The notes under the pieces are model-generated. The model was not told the origin of the DNA, ran no database searches, and worked only from the letters and a program-made list of their open reading frames with translations. DNA of 64,000 nt from Mesorhizobium sp. GTDB taxonomy: Bacteria; Pseudomonadota; Alphaproteobacteria; Rhizobiales; Rhizobiaceae. Both the position numbers and the translations under genes were made by a program. Each line of letters opens with the position of its first letter. Within the stretch, counting starts at the first letter, position 1. Positions 55,797 through 63,816 of this stretch are shown piece by piece. The stretch is from positions 24,501-88,500 of the forward strand of contig SAQE01000022.1 of assembly GCA_004020545.1 (NCBI GenBank), written 5' to 3'.

Positions 55797-56516
55797 TTAT
55801 TCCACGCTGAGCCGATACCCAATACCGCGCACGGTCTGCAGCCACACCGGGTTGGACGGATCTCGTTCGATCTTGCGGCGCAGCCGGTTGATCTGGACAT
55901 CGATGGTCCGCTCGCCGACATCCGATTCATCGCCGACGAGCTCATGGCGAGGTATTGTCTCGCCCGCACGCGCGGCGAAGATTGCCAGGATCTCCTGCTC
56001 GCGGTCGGTCAGCTTCAGCGCCTCGCCGCCACGTTTCAGTTCGCGCTTGGCGATCTGGAACGTGTAGGGGCCGAAGACGAGCTGCTCGACCTTCGGCGTC
56101 GCCGCCGGTCCGCCGCGGCGCAGGATATTGTTGATGCGCAGAATGAGCTCACGCGGGTCGAAGGGCTTCGGCAGATAGTCGTCGGCGCCGGCCTCCAGCC
56201 CGGTGATGCGGCTGTCGGTTTCCGACAGCGCCGTCAGCATCAGGATGGGCACGTTCTTCTCGGCTCGCAGCGCCTTGGTGAGGTCGACGCCGGTTTCGCC
56301 AGGCATCATGACATCGAGCACCAGCAGGTCGAAGTCGAGCCCCGCGAGCTTGCGCCGCGCCTCGCCTGAATTACCGGCGACGGTGACGCGAAAGCCATTC
56401 TCGGACAGGTATTGCTTGAGCAGATTGCGGATGCGGGTGTCGTCATCGACCACCAGCAGATGCGGCGCATCATCGTCGGGCGTTGCCGGATGATCAACCT
56501 TTTCAGTGGTCTCCAT
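55797..56516 (-). CDS. OmpR-family response regulator, PetR-like
   Basis: A 239-aa response regulator: receiver with acidic VVDDDTRIR, phospho-Asp68 in LLVLDVMMPGETG, Lys117 in LPKPFDPREL; C-terminal winged helix with ERTIDVQINRLRRKIERDP and LQTVRGIGYRLSVE. A MarR gene overlaps its start by 14 bp. The pair MarR-OmpR resembles petP-petR of Rhodobacter capsulatus, where it lies next to petABC; here petABC is about 30 kb away. Which genes it regulates is not known. Confidence 0.9.
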   Translation of the reverse strand: METTEKVDHPATPDDDAPHLLVVDDDTRIRNLLKQYLSENGFRVTVAGNSGEARRKLAGLDFDLLVLDVMMPGETGVDLTKALRAEKNVPILMLTALSETDSRITGLEAGADDYLPKPFDPRELILRINNILRRGGPAATPKVEQLVFGPYTFQIAKRELKRGGEALKLTDREQEILAIFAARAGETIPRHELVGDESDVGERTIDVQINRLRRKIERDPSNPVWLQTVRGIGYRLSVE

Positions 56517-57036
56517 TTCTCTTCCCCGATGTTTGCGCAGGCACAATGTTGATCTGCGCTCTTAGTTCCGGATCGACCATCGCCTCCAGGAAACGTTCGA
56601 TCGAGGCACGTTCGGCGGCTCCGGAATCTTCCAATGCAGCACGGATGCGGCGCGACTGTGGCCGTGCCAGCGCCAATGCCAACGCGCGGCCCTTGGCCGT
56701 CGGGTAGAGTTCGCGTTGCCGGCGGTCGCGCGGACCTTGCAACTGGACGATATGGTCGGTGTCGATCAGCTGCTTCAATACCCGCGCCAGGCTCTGCTTG
56801 GTGATCTTCAGCACATCGAGCAGTTCGGCAACCGTCAACCCAGGCCTGCGATTGACGAAATGCAGCACGCGATGATGGGCGCGGCCGAAGCCGTAATCGG
56901 CAAGGATCTGGTCGGGATCGGAGGTGAAGTCGCGATAGGCGAAGAAAAACAACTCGATGATGGCAAAATCGATGCCGTCCTCGTCGGTGATCGCCGTCCT
57001 GATCGGTTTTCTGGCTGCGGGGCTTTGATCCGTCAT
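56503..57036 (-). CDS. MarR-family regulator, PetP-like
   Basis: A 177-aa winged-helix regulator of the MarR family. The HTH reads LTVAELLDVLKITKQSLARVL with the wing LQGPRDRRQRELYPT; the N-terminus FFFAYRDFTSDPDQIL and RAHHRVLHFVNRRPGLT fit the PetP group. Start at 57036 has GGAG five bases upstream; ATGs 3 and 15 bases before are alternatives. First gene of the MarR - response regulator - kinase unit; the promoter should be in the gap shared with ilvE. Confidence 0.87.
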   Translation of the reverse strand: MTDQSPAARKPIRTAITDEDGIDFAIIELFFFAYRDFTSDPDQILADYGFGRAHHRVLHFVNRRPGLTVAELLDVLKITKQSLARVLKQLIDTDHIVQLQGPRDRRQRELYPTAKGRALALALARPQSRRIRAALEDSGAAERASIERFLEAMVDPELRAQINIVPAQTSGKRNGDH

Positions 57037-57294
57037 CATTTCTCCATGCAAAGCGGGATTATGTCAGTACTGTTGACGTAATTTCCCGGCAATGATAATT
57101 TTTGACAAGCTTTTCGGCGGATTGCGAACGAAAAGGCGAGCGGGAGCCGTTTTTCCGGAACTTCCTAAGTTTGCCATGAATTGAATATCCGCCTACGCTT
57201 CCAAGCACTGGCTGGCGGTTCAGACCCTGTGTGCGGCTGACGCGAACGCTATATGACGCAACGATTTGCGGGCGCCCGCCCGCGGGAGGTTTCC

Positions 57295-58188
57295 ATGGCA
57301 TCCGTTCCCTTCGATCAACTGGACGGTTTCATCTGGATGAACGGCGAGTTCGTCAAATGGGCCGACGCCAAGATCCACGTTTTGACCCACGGCCTGCATT
57401 ATGCCAGCGCCGTCTTCGAGGGCGAGCGCGCCTATGGCGGCCAGATATTCAAGCTGACCGAGCACAATGAGCGTCTGCATGAATCGGCGCGCCTGCTCGG
57501 CTTCAAGATCCCCTTTTCGGTCGCGGAGATCGACGAGGCCTGCCGCACGCTCCTCAAGAAGCAGGGTTTCCAGGACGCCTATGTGCGTCCGATCGCCTGG
57601 CGCGGCAGCGAGCAGATGGGCGTCTCGGCGCAGAACAACCGCATCAACTGCGCCATCGCCATCTGGCAGTGGCCGAGCTATTTCGATCCGGCGCAGAAGC
57701 TGAAGGGCATCCGTCTCGACATCGCCGAATGGCGCCGGCCCGACCCGCGCACCGCGCCGTCCAAGTCCAAGGCGGCCGGCCTCTACATGATCTGCACGCT
57801 GTCCAAGCACGCCGCCGAGGCCAAGGGCTGCGCCGACGCCATGATGCTCGACTGGCGCGGCCAGGTGGCGGAAGCCACCGGCGCCAACATCTTCTTCGTC
57901 AAGGACGGCAAGGTCCATACGCCGACGCCCGATTGTTTCCTCGACGGCATCACCCGCCGCACGGTGATCGACCTGGCCAAGGACCGTGGTTTCGAGGTGA
58001 TCGAGCGCGCCATCATGCCGGAAGATCTCGAAGGCTTCGAGCAGTGCTTCCTCACCGGCACGGCCGCCGAAGTCACACCGGTTTCGGAGATCGGTCCGTA
58101 CCGATTCGAGGTCGGCGAGATCGCAAAGACCTTGATGAATGACTATTCTGCTGCAGTGCAACCAAAGCATGCCATCGCCGCAGAATAG
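57295..58188 (+). CDS. ilvE: Branched-chain amino acid aminotransferase
   Basis: PLP enzyme that interconverts branched-chain amino acids and their 2-oxo acids (fold type IV). The 297-aa protein has FIWMNGEFVKWADAKIHVLTHGLHYASAVFEGERAY and the PLP Lys near SKAAGLYMICTLSKHAAEAKG, with EVTPVSEIG at the end. Start ATG at 57295 with GGGAGGT upstream; the upstream in-frame ATG is not needed. A terminator follows. Confidence 0.94.
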   Translation: MASVPFDQLDGFIWMNGEFVKWADAKIHVLTHGLHYASAVFEGERAYGGQIFKLTEHNERLHESARLLGFKIPFSVAEIDEACRTLLKKQGFQDAYVRPIAWRGSEQMGVSAQNNRINCAIAIWQWPSYFDPAQKLKGIRLDIAEWRRPDPRTAPSKSKAAGLYMICTLSKHAAEAKGCADAMMLDWRGQVAEATGANIFFVKDGKVHTPTPDCFLDGITRRTVIDLAKDRGFEVIERAIMPEDLEGFEQCFLTGTAAEVTPVSEIGPYRFEVGEIAKTLMNDYSAAVQPKHAIAAE

Positions 58189-58214
58189 CGATAGTCACAG
58201 CTTTTTTGTGCAAT

Positions 58215-58244
58215 AGGGGCGGTTTTCGGGCCGCCTCTTTTATT
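58215..58244 (+). terminator. Rho-independent terminator of ilvE
   Basis: Stem AGGGGCGG / CCGCCTCT (one G-T pair) with loop TTTTCGGG and a TTTATTT tail, 26 bp after the ilvE stop. Confidence 0.8.
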
Positions 58245-58334
58245 TAAGCGCCCGCGCATTTGACTTTGGAGCAATTCGGCGTCTCATGATGGCGTCGGCC
58301 CGAGGAGGCTGGCGGCTATGGAGGGACTAGGTAC

Positions 58335-58652
58335 ATGGATACGAACACGCTCGTCGCTATCGTTATTCAGGTGATCACGGGTGTTATCGGCGGTCAGGCC
58401 GTCGGCGCGGCGTTGAAACAGGCGGCACTGGGTCAGCTTCCCAAAATCCTCGGTGGCGCTATCGGCGGCGTCGGCGGCGCGGCCATTCTCGGTAGTCTGC
58501 TCGGCGGCGGCACGGTCGATCCGGCGGCGGCCGCGGCGGCAGCGGGCGGACTGGGCAGCGCACTGAACGTACCGAACATCGTTGGCGGCGCCGGCGGCGG
58601 CGCCATCCTGACCGCCATCATCGGCGCGGTCATGGGTGCGATGAAGAAATAG
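58335..58652 (+). CDS. Gly/Ala-rich hydrophobic small protein
   Basis: A 105-aa protein, hydrophobic and very rich in Gly and Ala. Stretches such as VAIVIQVITGVIGGQAVG, LGGAIGGVGGAAILGSLLGGG and GGAGGGAILTAIIGAVMGAM carry GxxxG-type motifs that favour helix packing in membranes. No family recognised. Two tandem terminator hairpins follow. Likely a small membrane protein; function unknown. Confidence 0.65.
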   Translation: MDTNTLVAIVIQVITGVIGGQAVGAALKQAALGQLPKILGGAIGGVGGAAILGSLLGGGTVDPAAAAAAAGGLGSALNVPNIVGGAGGGAILTAIIGAVMGAMKK

Positions 58653-58677
58653 GTCAGGCACCTTTCGGGCCTGCGCC

Positions 58678-58706
58678 ATGGGCGGCTGCGGCCGCCCATT
58701 CTTTTT
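58678..58706 (+). terminator. Terminator hairpin 1 of two
   Basis: Perfect 9-bp stem ATGGGCGGC / GCCGCCCAT with loop TGCG, followed by TCTTTTTC, 25 bp after the Gly-rich gene. Confidence 0.85.
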
Positions 58707-58717
58707 CAGTCATTTTC

Positions 58718-58742
58718 TGGCGGCTGCGGCCGCCCATTTCTT
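58718..58742 (+). terminator. Terminator hairpin 2 of two
   Basis: Stem TGGCGGC / GCCGCCA-like with the same TGCG loop and a TTTCTTT tail; an apparent direct duplication of hairpin 1, 40 bp downstream. Confidence 0.7.
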
Positions 58743-58825
58743 TCGAGGATCATTGGCCTCTGGCTGGATGGTGGACGCCGCTCGCCGCGCTGTCTACATC
58801 AGGGCGACACTTCGAAAGGAAAGCC

Positions 58826-59467
58826 ATGGGTCAGCTCAATGCCGGCATAGTGCCGGTCACGCCCTTCCAGCAGAACTGCACCATCCTCTTCGACATGGAC
58901 GACAGGAACGGTGTCGTCGTCGATCCCGGCGGCGATATCGACAAGATACTGGCGGTGTTGAAGGACAATGGGATCACTGCGCAGGCGATCTGGATCACCC
59001 ATGGCCACATCGACCACGCCGGCGGCGCGATGGAACTGAAGGACGCGCTCGGCATCGACATCATCGGCCCGCACGAGGCCGATCGGCCGCTGCTGGCCAA
59101 TCTCGAGAACCAGGCCAGACGTTTCGGACTTACCGACCCTGTGCGCAATTGCGTGCCGGACCGCTTCCTCAGCGAAGGCGATACGGTCTCGTTTGGCGAG
59201 CATGTGTTCGAGGTGCTGCATTGTCCGGGGCATGCGCCGGGCCATGTCGTCTATTACAACCGCGCGGCCAAGTTTGCCCATGTCGGTGATGTGCTGTTTC
59301 GCGGCTCGATCGGCCGCACCGATCTGCCCGGCGGCGATCACGCCGCGCTGATCGCCTCGATCAAGCAGAAGCTCCTGCCGCTCGGCGACGATATCGGCTT
59401 CATCTGCGGCCACGGTCCGGGCGGCCGCTTCGGCGAGGAGCGCCGGACCAACCCATTTTTGGTCTGA
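58826..59467 (+). CDS. Metallo-beta-lactamase-fold hydrolase (GloB-like)
   Basis: A 213-aa MBL-fold enzyme of the small hydroxyacylglutathione-hydrolase-like group (YcbL type). Metal ligands: HGHIDHAGG, His in CPGHAPGHVVYY, Asp in HVGDVLFRGSIGRTDLPGG, His in CGHGPGGRFGEERRTNPFL. These are two-metal enzymes cleaving thioesters such as S-lactoylglutathione. Ribosome site GAAAGGAAAG. Single gene. Confidence 0.9.
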   Translation: MGQLNAGIVPVTPFQQNCTILFDMDDRNGVVVDPGGDIDKILAVLKDNGITAQAIWITHGHIDHAGGAMELKDALGIDIIGPHEADRPLLANLENQARRFGLTDPVRNCVPDRFLSEGDTVSFGEHVFEVLHCPGHAPGHVVYYNRAAKFAHVGDVLFRGSIGRTDLPGGDHAALIASIKQKLLPLGDDIGFICGHGPGGRFGEERRTNPFLV

Positions 59468-59482
59468 CCTGCTTCCAAAAGA

Positions 59483-59510
59483 AAAGCGCCGCTGAGAGGC
59501 GGCGCTTTGC
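59483..59510. terminator. Bidirectional terminator
   Basis: Perfect 10-bp stem AAAGCGCCGC / GCGGCGCTTT around TGAGAG, between the convergent MBL and BA14K genes. The T-run is better on the minus strand (TTTTCTTTT). Confidence 0.85.
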
Positions 59511-59534
59511 TCGGGGCAGGGGGCCCTAAGTTTG

Positions 59535-59945
59535 TTAGTTGGCGACGCAGAAATGCTGCTCGCCGTCATTGCCGGTGAAGGTGCCGGTGCGGGAGTTGAA
59601 CGTGCGGTAGCGGTCCGAGCAGTACTCGTACCAGTCGCGGGTCCATGGCTCGGCATAGCGGTCGGCATAGACGACGCGCGGCTGCACGTAATACCGGCGA
59701 ACGGGCCGATCGACATAGTAGCCGTCATCATAGGCTGGATCGTAATATCTCGGCCCGGGGTTGCTGAGCGCGCTACCGATCAGGGCGCCCGCCGCGAGGC
59801 CGACAACGCCGGCGGCGAGGGCGTCGCCGCCATTATGATGATGACGACGCCAGCGCCAATCGTCAGCATTGGCCGCCGAGAAGGTGGCCAAAGTAGTCGC
59901 GGCAATGCCGGCGGTCAGGATGGCGGTCTTGAGAAATCGGTTCAT
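59535..59945 (-). CDS. BA14K-family protein
   Basis: A 136-aa protein with a signal peptide (TAILTAGIAATTLATFSAANA, cleavage near residue 27). A His-rich loop (WRWRRHHHNGG), a hydrophobic Gly/Ala stretch (AAGVVGLAAGALIGSAL) and a Tyr/Arg-rich part lead to the BA14K domain with EYCSDRYRTFNSRTGTFTG and a final HFCVAN. BA14K is the Brucella lectin-like immunoreactive protein; relatives are common in rhizobia, where the role is unknown. Confidence 0.9.
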   Translation of the reverse strand: MNRFLKTAILTAGIAATTLATFSAANADDWRWRRHHHNGGDALAAGVVGLAAGALIGSALSNPGPRYYDPAYDDGYYVDRPVRRYYVQPRVVYADRYAEPWTRDWYEYCSDRYRTFNSRTGTFTGNDGEQHFCVAN

Positions 59946-60138
59946 TTTCGGTCTCCTTCGCGCCGGCCCGTGTATTTTTCAGGGGATGCGGATCGGCTTT
60001 AGCAAAGGTTAATAGAAGACCGTGGCTGAACGGAGGCTGAACGGAATTGGGCGAACGGTTTCGCGGCTCGAACACAATTCCGAGCTCTGCGGGAGCGTCC
60101 CGCCTGCTCAGCCTCCGTCGGATCTGTCTTGAGCCGGC

Positions 60139-60351
60139 TTAGCCGATAGACAGATTGACGGCCTTCGGACCCTTGCCGCGCTTGTCCGGCTCGGTGTCGA
60201 ATGTCACTTTCTGCCCATCCTCAAGACCGGGAAGGCCCGACGCCTGCACGGCCGAAATATGGACGAAGACATCCTTCGCGCCATCGTCGGGCGTGATGAA
60301 GCCGAAGCCCTTGGCATGGTTGAAGAATTTGACGGTGCCGGTCTGCGGCAT
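60139..60351 (-). CDS. Cold-shock protein, copy 1
   Basis: A 70-aa single-strand nucleic-acid-binding protein with the OB fold. RNP1 is seen as [10 protein letters not shown] and RNP2 as [10 protein letters not shown] strong ribosome site (AAAGGAG) precedes the start, eight bases away. It is 73% or more alike to the next upstream gene by eye. Likely an RNA chaperone. Transcribed alone after the terminator of copy 2. Confidence 0.94.
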   Translation of the reverse strand: MPQTGTVKFFNHAKGFGFITPDDGAKDVFVHISAVQASGLPGLEDGQKVTFDTEPDKRGKGPKAVNLSIG

Positions 60352-60478
60352 GGGAAACTCCTTTGATCCCATCATGTCAGTCTCGGGCCGGCAAACTGCC
60401 CGAGAGGAAATTTGTCCTTTATTTTAGCGCTATCGGCAAGAGAAAGTTTTCGCCCGCCGATCGCGCCATTTGCCGGAC

Positions 60479-60511
60479 AAAAAAGGGCGCGACGGTTCCG
60501 TCGCGCCCTCG
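60479..60511 (-). terminator. Terminator of the second cold-shock gene
   Basis: On the minus strand a GGGCGCGAC / GTCGCGCCC stem with a GGAACC loop, followed by TTTTTT. Confidence 0.88.
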
Positions 60512-60589
60512 AAAATTCAAGCTTCTTACGAAGCCAATTCATGATCCTGCCGCGCCATTCATCAGTGGAAGACAGGCAGCTTTGCCCGT

Positions 60590-60802
60590 TCAGGCCGCGC
60601 GCAGGTTGACCGCCTTCGGGCCCTTGCCCATGCGGTCCGGCTCGACGTCGAAGGTGACCTTCTGACCATCGACGAGCGTGCGCAGGCCAGAGGCCTCGAT
60701 CGCGGAGATGTGGACGAACACATCCTTGGCGCCGCCGTCAGGCGTGATGAAGCCGAAGCCTTTGGTGGCGTTGAAGAACTTTACGGTGCCGGTCTGGGCC
60801 AT
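60590..60802 (-). CDS. Cold-shock protein, copy 2
   Basis: A 70-aa cold-shock-domain protein with RNP1 [10 protein letters not shown] and RNP2 DVFVHISAI. It differs from copy 1 mainly in its middle ([12 protein letters not shown] for [12 protein letters not shown]) and its C-terminus. Ribosome site GAAGGAG at the same distance as in copy 1. It has its own terminator, so the two genes are separate transcription units and could be regulated differently. Confidence 0.94.
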   Translation of the reverse strand: MAQTGTVKFFNATKGFGFITPDGGAKDVFVHISAIEASGLRTLVDGQKVTFDVEPDRMGKGPKAVNLRAA

Positions 60803-61256
60803 TGGGGAAACTCCTTCACCCGTATCAGTCTTATGGCTCGCCCGCTGCCTTCGCGCCTTGGGCAAGTCCCGGTGGTTGCTTCGGCAGTCATGCATTCGCG
60901 CATGGTTAAACCCCCCGCCGAAATACGGGGCCGTCAGAGATTCACACTTATCGGGGAAAGGTCGTCCAAAACGTGCCGCTCTCCGGGTCGTAAATGCCCG
61001 AACACGAAATTTATTACACGGAAACGTGATGGTTGCAAGACAGCGCCGCGGGCGGCCCCTGGCGCGCCCAACGCGAGGGCATCGATAGACCCGGGGTCAT
61101 GACCGGTCATCGGCCAGAAAAGAGCCAGGCATGGGCCAGTGCGGGAGCCAGTCGGCAATAGGACAATCCACAAGCCGGGGTTGCGTTCGGGTTCAAAATG
61201 GCCAGGATTGCGCGAGTTGACGCGGCCGCGCCTGAGCGAGGATCGGAGAGGAACCC
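60803..61256. other. Intergenic region with cold-shock gene leader
   Basis: About 450 bp, divergent between a cold-shock gene and the Kazal lipoprotein gene. The first part should be the long 5' untranslated region usual for cold-shock mRNAs. I see no repeat or further gene. Confidence 0.4.
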
Positions 61257-61661
61257 ATGCGATTTCTTGCGGCAATCGTTTCGCGGCAGGGCTTTGTCGC
61301 CCTGCTTCTGTCGGCATTGCTGGCGGCGTGTACAGTGGTGGTCGACGAAGGACCGCGTCCACGCCCGCCAAGGCCGCATCCGCAACTCTGCACCATGCAG
61401 TACGAACCGGTCTGCGCGCGCCGCGGCGGCGATCGCCAGACCTTCGCCAATGCCTGCCAGGCCGAGAGGGCAGGGTATCGCATCGTGCGCGACGGTCCTT
61501 GCCGGGATGGTGGCAGCGGCGCTGGAGGCGGTGAGCAGACCTTCTGCACCCGCGAATACGCTCCGGTTTGCGCCGGGCGCCACGGCGAGATGCGTACCTT
61601 CCCGAATGCATGCGAGGCCCGCGCGGCGGACTACCGCATCATCGGCGAAGGGCCGTGCTAG
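61257..61661 (+). CDS. Lipoprotein with two Kazal-like domains
   Basis: A 134-aa lipoprotein with lipobox LLSALLAAC (Cys25) and a Pro/Arg-rich linker. Two Kazal-like domains follow with the same Cys pattern, C-x7-C-x13-C-x14-C: first CTMQYEPVC...NAC...GPC, second CTREYAPVC...NAC...GPC. Kazal domains are serine protease inhibitors in animals; the four-Cys bacterial version is less studied. Placed on the outer membrane it could protect against proteases. No operon partner. Confidence 0.85.
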   Translation: MRFLAAIVSRQGFVALLLSALLAACTVVVDEGPRPRPPRPHPQLCTMQYEPVCARRGGDRQTFANACQAERAGYRIVRDGPCRDGGSGAGGGEQTFCTREYAPVCAGRHGEMRTFPNACEARAADYRIIGEGPC

Positions 61662-61849
61662 CAAGGTCGGGTTTCCATTCCGCGTTGCGGGCAATCCGCC
61701 GGAGCGCTACCCATACCCTTGAATCTGCCGCCCGCTTGGCTTAGGTCGAGCGGGCGGACAAACACGGCAGGTTTCCCATTAACAGAGATCAGAGAAGAGC
61801 GGCGGGCGCGAGTGGCAAGGCCGGTTCGGCGAGCCCGCTCGATCCTTAT

Positions 61850-63484
61850 GTGCAAAAGGCGCTGCAACTGCACCAGGCGGGGCGGCGCCAGGAAGCGGAG
61901 TCGCTTTACCGGCAGGTGCTGGGACAGCAGCCGAACCACGCCGCCGCGCTGCATTTTCTCGGGCTCCTGCTGCATCAGACCGGCCGCAGCGAGGAAGGGC
62001 TCGACCTCATCGAACAGTCGGTGACGCTACAGCCCCGGAACGCCGATTTCCTCAACAATATGGGCACGGTGATGCGGGACCTCGGCCGCATCGCCGCCGC
62101 TGTCGATTTCTTCCGCGGCGCGGTGGACATCCGTCCGGACCAATTGGCGGCGCGCGACAATCTCGGGTCGTCGCTGAAGCAGCTCGGCCAGTTCGAGGGC
62201 GCCGAGGACATCTACCGCGGCACGATCGGCCGCAACCCGTTCCATGTCCGCGCCCGCATCGGCCTTGCCGAAACGCTGCAGGAAGCCGGGCGGCTGGACG
62301 AGGCGATTGCTCTTTTCCGCGAGTCGATGTCGATCCGGCCCAAGGATGCGGAACTGCTCTATGGGCTCGGCGTCGCCATGATGGAGAAGGGCAAGCTCGC
62401 CGAGGCCGCCGATCTTGCCCGCCAGGCGGTTGCGATCGCTCCCGCCATGGCAAAGGCCTGGCTTTTGCTGACGCAGATCAAGCGCCAGACCGAGCGCGAC
62501 CCCGAGCTTGCGGGGATGGAAGCCGAGCATGCCAAGGCGCCAAAGGACAGCCTTGCGCGCATGCAGCTTTCCTTCGGCCTCGGCAAGGCCAATGACGATC
62601 TGAAGGACTATGGCCGCGCCTTCGACTATTTCGCCGAGGGCAACGCGATCCGCCGCAAGGGCATTGACTACGATCCGGTGAGAACGCGCGACGAGTTCGA
62701 GGCCATGAAGGCGGTCTTCGACGAGGCCTTCTTCGAGAAACACAAGCCGGCCGACATTGCCGACGACACGCCGATCTTCGTCGTCGGCATGCCGCGTTCC
62801 GGCACGACGCTGGTCGAGCAGATCATCGCCAGCCATCCCCAGGTCTTTGGCGCGGGCGAGCTCAGCATACTGAAGACGGCGGTCGGCAAGCAGTTTCCGA
62901 TGAACATGCCGGGCGGCTTTCCGTGGGGGATCGCCGACATGCTGGACAAGGCCTTCGCCGAGGCGGGCCAGGCCTATCTCGACATGCTGCACAGCCGCTA
63001 TCCGGGCTTCCGCCATGTCACCGACAAGATGCCGGGCAACTTCCTTCTGGTAGGCTTCCTTCACATGATGCTGCCGAAGGCGAAGATCGTGCATTGCGCG
63101 CGCGACGCGGCGGCCACGTGCCTGTCGATCTTCAAGGTGCATTTCCGCGGCGACAGCCACCGCTACGGCTACGATCTCGGCGAGCTCGCCGATTTCCATA
63201 ACCTCTATACGGACATCATGGCGCATTGGCACAAGGTGCTGCCGGGCGTCGTGCACGATGTGCGTTACGAGGATTTCGTCGCCGACCAGGAGGGGCAGAC
63301 AAGGGCGCTGATGGCGCATCTCGGCCTGCCGTGGGACGACAAGGTGCTGTCTTTCCACGAGACCGACCGCCCGGTGCGGACGGCGTCCGCCGCACAGGTG
63401 CGCCAGCCGATGTATCAAGGCTCGGTCGATCTGTGGAAGCGGTATGGGGACAGGCTGAAGCCCATGCTCGACAAGCTGGTCTGA
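61850..63484 (+). CDS. TPR-repeat sulfotransferase family protein
   Basis: A 544-aa protein: N-terminal half with about six TPR units (for instance LHFLGLLLHQTGRSEEGLDL and LNNMGTVMRDLGRIAAAVDF), C-terminal half a sulfotransferase domain with the PAPS P-loop FVVGMPRSGTTLVEQII and the 3'-phosphate segment IVHCARDAAATCLSIF. The acceptor is unknown; rhizobial sulfotransferases can modify lipids or polysaccharides. The GTG start at 61850 lacks a ribosome site; the frame stays open upstream without ATG, so the true start is uncertain. Confidence 0.85.
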   Translation: MQKALQLHQAGRRQEAESLYRQVLGQQPNHAAALHFLGLLLHQTGRSEEGLDLIEQSVTLQPRNADFLNNMGTVMRDLGRIAAAVDFFRGAVDIRPDQLAARDNLGSSLKQLGQFEGAEDIYRGTIGRNPFHVRARIGLAETLQEAGRLDEAIALFRESMSIRPKDAELLYGLGVAMMEKGKLAEAADLARQAVAIAPAMAKAWLLLTQIKRQTERDPELAGMEAEHAKAPKDSLARMQLSFGLGKANDDLKDYGRAFDYFAEGNAIRRKGIDYDPVRTRDEFEAMKAVFDEAFFEKHKPADIADDTPIFVVGMPRSGTTLVEQIIASHPQVFGAGELSILKTAVGKQFPMNMPGGFPWGIADMLDKAFAEAGQAYLDMLHSRYPGFRHVTDKMPGNFLLVGFLHMMLPKAKIVHCARDAAATCLSIFKVHFRGDSHRYGYDLGELADFHNLYTDIMAHWHKVLPGVVHDVRYEDFVADQEGQTRALMAHLGLPWDDKVLSFHETDRPVRTASAAQVRQPMYQGSVDLWKRYGDRLKPMLDKLV

Positions 63485-63816
63485 TCTTGAGGTGAGGCCG
63501 GCCTGCGAACGGCGGTTCCCTGCACTTCCGGTGCTCATATGTGGACGGCCCCCTGCTTGCAAGGCTTTGGCTGAGATAGTTTGATCGGATCGCTTGCGCT
63601 CATATGTCCGGCCTTTTGCGCGCGGATTTGTGAGCGCTGGCCTAGATGGGCTTCACGGATAGCGAGTTCCAAACACGTACACGACATTGACTGCCAGTGA
63701 GCACCTCGGAGTGTCTCGCTCGTCCCGGTTCGACCGGTCACACCATCTTCTCCTCTGCTTGCAAGTTTCCGGCCTTCAGTGTCGAGCGTGCGCTCGGCAC
63801 CGAACTCTTGATGCTC
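63485..63816. other. Non-coding flank of an IS110-type transposase
   Basis: About 330 bp between the sulfotransferase and the transposase stop. It has two GCTCATATGT direct repeats (near 63532 and 63598) and a GTGTCGAGCG...CGCTCGGCAC hairpin at 63779-63800. The element end must lie within it, but IS110 elements lack long inverted repeats, so I cannot place it. Confidence 0.45.

Noticed and set aside
60934-61611. Minus-strand frame of 225 codons over the Kazal gene
   Set aside because: Arg-rich shadow frame; the plus strand has a lipobox and two regular Cys domains.
62027-63562. Antisense frame of 511 codons opposite the TPR-sulfotransferase
   Set aside because: The plus strand has clear TPR and PAPS-binding motifs; the antisense frame shows none and is a codon-bias shadow.
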